A stretch of 36,542 nt of DNA from a virus. The position numbers and the translations under genes are program-made. The number at the start of each line of letters is the position of its first letter. Positions within the stretch are counted from its first letter, which is position 1. Shown in pieces: positions 29,747-36,542 of the stretch. The notes beneath the pieces are model-generated. The model searched no databases, was not told where the DNA came from, and worked only from the letters and a program-made list of their open reading frames with translations. The stretch is taken from positions 1 to 36,542 of the IMG/VR virus record IMGVR_UViG_3300034957_000013, one strand, 5' to 3'.

Positions 29747-32377
29747 GTGACCGACTTCCTACCCCCGGTGGTGTTGAAGCTCGACGCGGACATCAGCGAG
29801 TACGTACGCAAGCTCGCCGAGGCCGACGCCGCCCTGAAAGCGTTCGGGCGTAACGCCAACGACGAAGTGGGCCGCCTGGGGTCCAAGATGGACCACGACG
29901 CGGCCAGGGCCGGGGAGAAAGCCGGCCAGTCCCTGGCCGCCGGCCTGGGCAGCGGGTTCACGTCGGGCATGAAAGGGCTCGTCGGCACCTTCAAAATCGC
30001 CGGGTTGGCGAACCTGATCGGCGGCGCACCGCAACTCATCGGCGCGCTGGCCCCGATCGCCGGCCTGTCCGGGCTGATCCCCGGCGGCATCACCAGCCTG
30101 GCCACCTCGATCGCCGCCCTGGTCGTCGGGTTCCACGGGGTCAAGGACGCGTTGGCGAACTCCGGCGACGTGGCCAAGTACGCGCAGGCGCTGGCCAAAC
30201 TCGCCCCCGCCGCCCGGGACACCGTCAAGGCCCTGGTCGCGATGAAACCGGCCCTGCACGACATCCGGGCAGCCACCCAGCAGAGCCTGTTCGCCGGGCT
30301 CGCCCCGATGCTGCGTGACCTCGGCGGCAACCTGCTGCCGGTGGTCAAGACCGGGCTGGTCGGTGTCGCGGGCGGCTTCAACGACATGTTCCGCAACATT
30401 CTCCAGGTCGTGAACACCGACGGGGCCCTGTCGTCGATCGCCGTGATCATGGGCAACGTTGCTGCCGCGGTCCACAAGTCGGCCGGGTCGTTCCAGGGGT
30501 TCATCACCGGGTTCCTCGACCTGGCCCGGGTCGGGTCGACGTTCCTGCCCCAACTCGGGCAGGGCATGACCAACATGGGCGACAAGTTCGCCCAGTTCAC
30601 CGCCCGCATCACTTCCGACGGGTCGTTCCAGAAGTTCATCCAGGGCGGCCTGGACGCGTTCAAGTCGATGTTGCCGCTCCTAGGCGACCTCGGGTCGATC
30701 GTGTCGAGCCTGGTCAGAGCAATGAGCGGGCTCGGGCCCGGGCTCGGGCCCATCGGTGTACTGATCCACCAGCTCGCGACGTTCTTCGACAGTGCGCAGG
30801 GCATGACCGCCCTAACCGCGATCATGACGACGTTGTCGCAGGTGGCGTCGCTGGCCGGCGGGGTCATCATGGCGATCCTGCCGCCGCTGGCGCAGGTCCT
30901 GGTCGTGCTCAGCACCGCCCTCGGCCCGATCATCGACATCCTGTCCACCCAGCTCCTGCCGATCATCTCGCAGCTTCTGGGCACCCTCGGACAGGCCCTG
31001 GTCCCGATCATTGTTGCGCTCGGGGCGTCGTTCGCGCAGCTGCTGATCCACCTGATGCCGTTCGTCCAGGCCCTGGTGACTAACCTGTCCCCGGTCCTGC
31101 TCGCCCTGGCGCCCGTGCTGGCCCAGTTGGCCACCTCGCTCGGCGACGTGCTCGTGCAGTCCCTGGACGCGCTGCTACCCGCGTTCGTGCAGCTCCTGCC
31201 GGTGATCGCGCAACTAGCGGTTGAGGTCCTGCCGGACCTGATTCCGCTGATCCGCATCCTCGCCGACATGCTGATCATCGTCGCGCCGATCATCAAGGTC
31301 GTCGCGACCCTGCTCGCCGAGATCCTCGGCCCCGCGCTGCGGGTACTCGCCCCCCTGCTGGGGGCCCTGGTCGGTCCGCTGACGTGGATCGCCGACCACA
31401 TGGACCACGCGGTCAAGGTCGCGATGAAGTTCGCCGACCAGATCATCAAAACCCTGACGAGCGTGCAAATGTGGCGGTCGGTCGGGAAGTGGTTCGTCGA
31501 CCTGTGGCACACGATCGTGGCCGCCTTCGACTTCGGGGTGAAATGGGTCGAGGCCCTACCCGGGCGGGTCTGGCGGGCCCTGCAAGCCCTGCCGGGGCTG
31601 CTGCGCCGGGCGGCCCTGGCCGCGGTGGACGCGTTCTTCGTCACGATCGGCCGGCTGATCGGGTCCGAGATCCGTGACCTGATGGAGTTCCCACACCGGG
31701 TCGCCGCGATCTTCCATTTCCTGGTCGATGTGGTGAAAAAGGGCTGGGCGTTGTCGGTGGCGGAGTTCCACGCCGCCGTCCACAAGATCACCGAGCTAGT
31801 GCGGGGCCTGTGGCACCAGTCGACCCAGGAAACCTCCGACGGGTACCACGCGGTCCTGAAATTCTTCAACGACCTACCCGGCAAAGCGTGGAAAGCGCTC
31901 GTCGACCTGAAAAACAAGGCCGTCGGGTTCTTCAAAGACGCCAAAAAATGGTTGTCAGACGCCGGCAAAGACATGATCACCGGGTTCCTCGACGGGGCAA
32001 AGTCGCTGGTCACATGGGCCGTCGACGGGGTCAAGCGAATCGTCGGCGACATTGTTAAAGGCGTCAAAGAATCGCTCGGTATCCATTCACCGTCGACAGT
32101 GTTCGCGGACATGGGTAAACAGACCATCCTCGGGTTCATCCAAGGGATCCAGGACAACGTCGGGTCGCTGCGCTCGTCGATCCTACGGGTCGTCGGGTGG
32201 CGGCCGGAGATGTCCGGTAACGCCGGCAGCATCCTCGGCGGGGTCGCCGGGGTCGCCGCCGGATACGTGCCGATCAACGTGCAACTCGGCGGCACCCAGA
32301 TGGCCGCCGTGCACGGGGCCCTGATCCCCGTGGCGCAACGGTACAAGCAGCGCACCGGCACCACCGGCATGATCTGA
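29747..32377 (+). CDS. Tape measure protein
   Basis: The longest tail-shaft gene, 876 residues from GTG 29747 with CAGGGGG upstream. It begins with a charged helical part (DADISEYVRKLAEADAALKA), followed by long hydrophobic stretches (about 80-145 and 320-550) typical of tape measures that insert into the host membrane during DNA entry. Near the end ESLGIHSPSTVFADMG is a near-universal C-terminal tape measure motif. No lytic or peptidase domain is evident. By the usual rule of about 0.15 nm per residue the tail would be about 130 nm. Confidence 0.93.
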   Translation: MTDFLPPVVLKLDADISEYVRKLAEADAALKAFGRNANDEVGRLGSKMDHDAARAGEKAGQSLAAGLGSGFTSGMKGLVGTFKIAGLANLIGGAPQLIGALAPIAGLSGLIPGGITSLATSIAALVVGFHGVKDALANSGDVAKYAQALAKLAPAARDTVKALVAMKPALHDIRAATQQSLFAGLAPMLRDLGGNLLPVVKTGLVGVAGGFNDMFRNILQVVNTDGALSSIAVIMGNVAAAVHKSAGSFQGFITGFLDLARVGSTFLPQLGQGMTNMGDKFAQFTARITSDGSFQKFIQGGLDAFKSMLPLLGDLGSIVSSLVRAMSGLGPGLGPIGVLIHQLATFFDSAQGMTALTAIMTTLSQVASLAGGVIMAILPPLAQVLVVLSTALGPIIDILSTQLLPIISQLLGTLGQALVPIIVALGASFAQLLIHLMPFVQALVTNLSPVLLALAPVLAQLATSLGDVLVQSLDALLPAFVQLLPVIAQLAVEVLPDLIPLIRILADMLIIVAPIIKVVATLLAEILGPALRVLAPLLGALVGPLTWIADHMDHAVKVAMKFADQIIKTLTSVQMWRSVGKWFVDLWHTIVAAFDFGVKWVEALPGRVWRALQALPGLLRRAALAAVDAFFVTIGRLIGSEIRDLMEFPHRVAAIFHFLVDVVKKGWALSVAEFHAAVHKITELVRGLWHQSTQETSDGYHAVLKFFNDLPGKAWKALVDLKNKAVGFFKDAKKWLSDAGKDMITGFLDGAKSLVTWAVDGVKRIVGDIVKGVKESLGIHSPSTVFADMGKQTILGFIQGIQDNVGSLRSSILRVVGWRPEMSGNAGSILGGVAGVAAGYVPINVQLGGTQMAAVHGALIPVAQRYKQRTGTTGMI

Positions 32378-32391
32378 CAAGGGGGTGGGGT

Positions 32392-35300
32392 GTGGCGGCG
32401 AACCGCCCCGACTGGGTTGTCCAGGCCGCGTTCAACGCCGACCCCAACGACCCCAACGTCATCTCCCTGTGGTCGGACCTGACCGCCCTGGTGCTCGGCG
32501 CCTCGGCAATCGCCCGCGGCCGGCAGTACGAGCTGGCGCAGACCATGGCCGCACAACCGCAGGTCGCGTTCCGCGACCCCAACGAATACCTCAACCCGGC
32601 CAACACCGGCTCCCCGTACTCCCCGTACGTGCTGCCCTACCGGCAAATCCTGTGGCAAGGGGTGTGGAACCCCAACACCAACACCAACACCGCCGCCGGT
32701 AACCTGCTGAACTCGGCCACCTGGCGGGTCCCCTACGACGGCAGCTTCGACAGCTACACCGCCGGGGCTGCGGTGGCGTGGGTCACCGCCGTCGGCGCCA
32801 CCACCCCGGTGGTCGGCACGACCACCCCGCACTCCGGCGCCAACGACCTGACCTGGGCGGTCGCCGGCACCTCCACCGCGCAGGGCGTGTCGTGGCAGGT
32901 GCCGTGCATACCCGGCCGGCAGTACACGTCATCGGCCTACGTGCGCCAGTCCACCGGCTCCACCCAGCAGATCAGCGTCGGGGACCAGACCGCCGGGGTG
33001 GACGTGTTCGGCACCACCGTCGCCAACGGGTGGGGCACCGCCGACTACGGCGGCACCTGGACCGCGGCCGGCGGGTCGGCGTCGGACTTCTCCGTCGTCG
33101 GCGGCTCCGGCGGCACCGCCGGGGTGGCCTACCACACCGCCACCACAGTGAACGTGGCCCGCACCACCACCGTGGGCACCGGGTTCTACGACTCGGACAC
33201 GGTGGTGGCGATCACCGTCCCGGCCGTGGCGACCGGCTCATACATCAGCATGGGCGTCATCGGCCGGTACGTCGACGCATCCAACTCCTACCGGGCGGTG
33301 GCCCGGTTCAACACCGACCAGACCATCACCATCGCGGTCACCAAACGGGTCGCGGGCACCGACACCGACCTGGCCACCGCCACCAGCACGCTGACCTACA
33401 CGGCCGGGGCCCAGTTCCAACTGCGGTTCACCGTGTCCGGGTCGTCCCTGTCGGCCAAACTGTGGCCGATCCTGAAAGGCGAACCGTCGGCGTACGACGT
33501 CACCATCGCCGACACGTCGATCACCTCGACCGGTGGGGTGGGCTGCTACACCCGCCTGAACACCGGTAACACCAACACCAACCCGGCGTTGGGGTTCGCC
33601 ACCTACTACTGCGCCGCGTACCTGGCCGGGTCGACCACGACCACAACCGGGTCGTATGTGCGGCTGTCGGTGACGTTCACCGCCACCCAGCCCTACCAGA
33701 CCGTGCAGGTCGCCACCACCGGCACCGCGACGGCCGGCACGGTGCTCCTCGACGACGTGCAACACGAGCAGGCCGCGTCGGCGTCGACGTTCACCACCAC
33801 CGGCGCCGTGATCTACCCGGTGATGCGTAACTACATCGAACGGTGGCCCAGGGTGTACCAGGCCCAGGGGTTCGAGGGTTTCTCGGTGGCCCCCGGGGTG
33901 GACGGGTTCGCCGCGCTCAACGCGTTGGCGCTGCGCACCGAGTACGAGTCAGCGGTCCTGGCCCTGGGCCCGGACTTCTACTGGCCGTTGCACGACGGGC
34001 AGGACGTGAACGCGTTCGCCGAAACCTCCGGTAACCACCAGCCCCCGCTGCTGCCGGTGGTGTCGAAATACGGTGCCGGAGCGGGCCTGCAGGCCGCGGT
34101 GACGTTGGAGGTCGCAGGCGACCCGGGCGGGTCCGGGGTGCAGACCACCCCGGACCCGGACGCCCCCACCGGATTCCAGCAAAAGGTCACCCTCCTGGGG
34201 ACTGGGCTGTTGTTCGGCACCCCCCGCGTGGCGGTGCCCGCGCTGATCGGGAACAGCTGGGCGGTCACCGCGGCGGCATGGGTCGTAGGTAACCAAGTCG
34301 ACCCGGCCACGGCGGTGTCGCTGTTCCTGCCGTACTCGGTCGCGGCCGACCTGTCCGTGTGGTACCCGATCTCGCTGGAACTCGACGGCGTGGGCGGCGG
34401 CCCGAGCGCCGGGTACGTCAACACGTTCCTCAACCAGTTGTCCGCCGACGGGACCACCAACTTCCGCGACGGGCAACTACACCACATCGTGGGCACCGTC
34501 ACGCAGGTCAACGGCGGCAACACTGTGATATCCGTGTACGGCGACGGGGCTCTGCAGGCCACGGCCACCGCCACCACCGCGTCGCTGGGCGGCATGCTCG
34601 GCCGGCAGGCGGACACCATCCTCCTCGGCGGAATCATCCAAGGCTCCGCAATCGGCGACATCCACGACGGGCTGACCTCACACGTGGCGCTGTGGAACAG
34701 GGCCCTGTCGTCGGCCGAGATCAGTGCCCTGTACTCGGCCGGGGCGACCGCGTTCGCCGGGGAGACGTCCGGTACCCGCATCACCCGGCATCTGGCCCTC
34801 GGCGGGTACACCGGGGCCACCCGGATCTCCACCGGCCAGTCCACCATGCAGGCCCCGTCGTGGCAGACCGCGATCGACCTGCTGTCCGACTGCCAGGACA
34901 CCAACACCGCCGAAGGCGGCACCATCTGGATGGCCCCCGACGGGGCGTTCGTGTTCGAGGACCGCAACACCCGGTTCCTGCGCCTGACCTCCACCTACAC
35001 CTTCGGGGAGGACACCGCCGGGGGCGAAATCCCCTACCTCGGGGAACCCGGCGACCTGGAGTTCGACTTCGACCCGAACTTCGTGTACGCCGACGTGGAG
35101 ATCACCCGCAACAACGGGACCGTCGCGATCGGTGGCACCGCCGCGGACATCCTCACCGCCGCCCGCCGGTACTTCCCCCGCTCCTACACCTCGTCGGTTG
35201 ACCTGCAAACCGACACCGAAACCCAGGACCAGGCCGACTGGGTGTTCAACACCCACAAAGCACCGTTGGAACGGGTTTCGCAGGTCACGATCGACCCGGC

Positions 35301-35586
35301 GTCGAACATCGGCCTGTGGTCGGTTGCCCTGTCCGTCGAGGTCGGCATGCGGATCACCCTGAAACGGCGGCCGAAGGCCGCCAACCAGGGCGCCGGGATC
35401 ACCATCAGCGGCGACTTTTTCATCGAGGCCGTCACCCACGACCAGATCAACATGGAGACCGGGACGTGGCGGACCACGCTGCTGCTGTCCCCGATCGGTC
35501 GGGGCCCCGGGGTGACCGTGCAGCCGTGGATCCTGGACAACGCCACCTATTCGGTCCTTGACTCGACCACAGTCCTCGGGTGGTGA
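32392..35586 (+). CDS. Large minor tail protein with nested carbohydrate-binding-type domains
   Basis: GTG 32392 is preceded by GGGGGTGGG. 1064 residues. The N-terminal 100 residues look like a tail-tip attachment part. From 103 a CBM4_9-like jelly roll begins (PGRQYTSSAYVRQSTGST). It is interrupted at about 204 by a second jelly roll (NGWGTADYGGTWTAAGG to about 409) and then finishes (SYVRLSVTFTATQPYQT, VLLDDVQHEQ, to about 465). Residues about 621-783 are a LamG/concanavalin-like domain (GQLHHIVGTV; VALWNRALSSAEISALYSAG). The C-terminal 270 residues form a conserved minor-tail part. Such proteins sit at the tail tip and bind wall sugars. Receptor binding is an inference. Confidence 0.8.
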   Translation: MAANRPDWVVQAAFNADPNDPNVISLWSDLTALVLGASAIARGRQYELAQTMAAQPQVAFRDPNEYLNPANTGSPYSPYVLPYRQILWQGVWNPNTNTNTAAGNLLNSATWRVPYDGSFDSYTAGAAVAWVTAVGATTPVVGTTTPHSGANDLTWAVAGTSTAQGVSWQVPCIPGRQYTSSAYVRQSTGSTQQISVGDQTAGVDVFGTTVANGWGTADYGGTWTAAGGSASDFSVVGGSGGTAGVAYHTATTVNVARTTTVGTGFYDSDTVVAITVPAVATGSYISMGVIGRYVDASNSYRAVARFNTDQTITIAVTKRVAGTDTDLATATSTLTYTAGAQFQLRFTVSGSSLSAKLWPILKGEPSAYDVTIADTSITSTGGVGCYTRLNTGNTNTNPALGFATYYCAAYLAGSTTTTTGSYVRLSVTFTATQPYQTVQVATTGTATAGTVLLDDVQHEQAASASTFTTTGAVIYPVMRNYIERWPRVYQAQGFEGFSVAPGVDGFAALNALALRTEYESAVLALGPDFYWPLHDGQDVNAFAETSGNHQPPLLPVVSKYGAGAGLQAAVTLEVAGDPGGSGVQTTPDPDAPTGFQQKVTLLGTGLLFGTPRVAVPALIGNSWAVTAAAWVVGNQVDPATAVSLFLPYSVAADLSVWYPISLELDGVGGGPSAGYVNTFLNQLSADGTTNFRDGQLHHIVGTVTQVNGGNTVISVYGDGALQATATATTASLGGMLGRQADTILLGGIIQGSAIGDIHDGLTSHVALWNRALSSAEISALYSAGATAFAGETSGTRITRHLALGGYTGATRISTGQSTMQAPSWQTAIDLLSDCQDTNTAEGGTIWMAPDGAFVFEDRNTRFLRLTSTYTFGEDTAGGEIPYLGEPGDLEFDFDPNFVYADVEITRNNGTVAIGGTAADILTAARRYFPRSYTSSVDLQTDTETQDQADWVFNTHKAPLERVSQVTIDPASNIGLWSVALSVEVGMRITLKRRPKAANQGAGITISGDFFIEAVTHDQINMETGTWRTTLLLSPIGRGPGVTVQPWILDNATYSVLDSTTVLGW

Positions 35587-35966
35587 CCATGACCCTGCCA
35601 GGGGGGATCTACTTCGGGCCGCTGCAACCGTCGCTGGACGACATCAAACAGGCCCACCTGCGCCCGCAGCCGCTACGGACCCCGCCGCCGCAGCCCGGCG
35701 ACACGGTGTGGTACCGGCACAGCGAGTTCGGTGAACTGGTCGATGCCACGGTGGTGTCGGTGGTCATGGACAACATGGCCGACCCGAACGTGTGGCATGT
35801 GGTCACCGTCGGCGGGCAGCCGGTCACCGGCCCCGACGGCACGCTGATGGAGGTGGGCCCGGACCCGTGGCCGGTGGTGTTCCTGACCACCCCGTTCGGG
35901 CGTGTCCAGACCCGTGAGGCGCGGGTGACCGGCTCGGCCGGTTGGCTGCCGAGGGGAGGCACCTGA
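35583..35966 (+). CDS. Small minor tail protein
   Basis: The start GTG 35583 overlaps the previous stop (GTGA); ATG 35589 is an alternative. The 127 residues are TLPGGIYFGPLQPSLDDIKQ near the start, a Pro-rich linker, then a small beta barrel (GDTVWYRHSEFGELVDATVV) and late LTTPFGRVQTREARV. No family with known function is recognised; place between two tail proteins suggests the tail tip. Confidence 0.6.
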   Translation: MTMTLPGGIYFGPLQPSLDDIKQAHLRPQPLRTPPPQPGDTVWYRHSEFGELVDATVVSVVMDNMADPNVWHVVTVGGQPVTGPDGTLMEVGPDPWPVVFLTTPFGRVQTREARVTGSAGWLPRGGT

Positions 35967-36496
35967 CCGCCGTACCTGCCAGCAGGACATGGGTCGCCGG
36001 CGAGGTCGTCACCGCCAGCGAAATGAACACCACGATCCGGGACGTGGAGAACTTCCTCCTAGCCCCCCCGATCTTGGAAATTACCTCGTCGGTGAACCAG
36101 TCGATCGCGAACAACTCCCTGGTGGCGTTGACGTTCGACACCGAAACCGTCGACTCGACCAACATGCACTCCAACGTGACGAACACCTCCCGGGCCACCG
36201 CCGTGTACCCGGGCTGGTACTCCACCGGCGGCAACGCGTCGTTCGTGGCCAACGCCGTCGGCCGGCGCGGCACCACGATCGCGGTCAACGGCACCACCTT
36301 GGCGTCGTCGTCGTCGATCGGGCCGTGTACCGCCGCCGGCACCTGGTCCGGCGCCGTCCGGCACAAGATCGCGTTCTTGAATGTGGGGGACTACCTGGAA
36401 ATCCAGGCGTACCAGGACTCCGGGGCCGGGCGTAACACCACCGTCGGTAACAACTACGACCAGCCCGGCATGACTCTGGTGTTCGTGTCGTCGTGA
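35963..36496 (+). CDS. Tail fibre-like protein, C1q-like C-terminus, probable CTG start
   Basis: The reading frame has no ATG, GTG or TTG between TTG 35942 and ATG 36023 (which would cut off a conserved start). CTG 35963, overlapping the previous stop as CTGA with GAGGGGAGG just upstream, gives TAVPASRTWVAGEVVTASEM. This is the common N-terminus of actinophage tail fibre-type proteins (RTWVAGEVVTA, then MNTTIRDVENFLL). The rest (ALTFDTETVDSTNMH, then YPGWYSTGGNASFV, and NVGDYLEIQAYQDSG) fits a C1q/TNF-like jelly roll that forms trimers. 177 residues. It likely belongs to the tail tip or fibre. Confidence 0.68.
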   Translation: MTAVPASRTWVAGEVVTASEMNTTIRDVENFLLAPPILEITSSVNQSIANNSLVALTFDTETVDSTNMHSNVTNTSRATAVYPGWYSTGGNASFVANAVGRRGTTIAVNGTTLASSSSIGPCTAAGTWSGAVRHKIAFLNVGDYLEIQAYQDSGAGRNTTVGNNYDQPGMTLVFVSS

Positions 36497-36512
36497 TCGT
36501 GGGGGTGGTCAC

Positions 36513-36542
36513 CTGCCCGTCGTGCCGCAGACCAAACTGTTC
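36513..36542 (+). CDS. Start of next tail gene, cut by window end
   Basis: GGGGGTGGT stands before CTG 36513 (PVVPQTKLF) or GTG 36522 (PQTKLF). The residues PVVPQTKLF look like a typical opening of actinophage minor tail proteins. Only about ten codons are in view, so product and start are open. Confidence 0.35.
   Translation, partial: MPVVPQTKLF

Noticed and set aside
29623-32832. 1069-residue minus-strand reading frame
   Set aside because: It lies opposite the tape measure gene, which has clear motifs; the minus frame has no recognisable domain.

Overview
The window looks like the packaging, head and tail module of a tailed phage or prophage with siphovirus-type gene order. The host is very probably a high-GC actinobacterium. 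The DNA is strongly GC-rich by eye, codons end mostly in G or C, GTG and TTG starts are common, and the gene set resembles that of actinobacteriophages. All genes I accept lie on the + strand; the long minus-strand reading frames are shadows. No integrase, lysis or replication gene is visible, so lifestyle cannot be judged. The host genus is not resolved.

Layout. (1) 1-2106: the end of a small-terminase-like gene and the large terminase. (2) 2107-5821: an accessory island where many phages pass almost directly from terminase to portal. It holds an ADP-ribosyltransferase-like gene, a Tudor/SH3-like gene, a ribosome-modulation-factor-like gene, a tRNA-Ser(UGA), two small unknown genes and a zinc-knuckle gene. 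Its two long non-coding parts (2107-2514 and 4792-5415) are filled with 28-bp hairpin repeats, in opposite orientation on the two sides. (3) 5822-9211: one 1129-residue protein joining portal, MuF-type head morphogenesis protein and a ParB-like domain. (4) 9224-18731: three very large proteins, namely a Nudix fusion, a protein with TPR-like and SAP-like repeats, and a Tudor/winged-helix protein. They look like virion-carried cargo. (5) 18792-24510: protease-scaffold fusion, major capsid protein and small capsid-associated proteins. (6) 24536-27309: small zinc-finger proteins, head-tail adaptor, tail-terminator candidate. (7) 27323-36542: tail tube protein, tail assembly chaperones with a probable -1 frameshift, gp10-like protein, tape measure protein, a large receptor-binding-type minor tail protein, and small tail-tip or fibre proteins.

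How it works together. The terminase packages DNA through the portal. The protease/scaffold and the capsid protein build the shell. The adaptor, gp10-like and terminator proteins join head to tail, and the tape measure and chaperones set the tail length. The island and cargo proteins (ART-like, Nudix, ParB-like, SAP, Tudor and winged-helix domains) are most easily read as functions delivered to, or acting on, the host early in infection. Four of these proteins share one N-terminal signature (GFI..VR..L, then HGWI.VG).

Most unusual features: the oppositely oriented arrays of co-varying hairpins around the island; the shared N-terminal signature; the portal-MuF-ParB fusion; long perfect hairpins on both sides of the capsid gene; and one beta module inserted in both the adaptor and the tail tube protein. 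All function calls come from reading motifs by eye; no database search was run.
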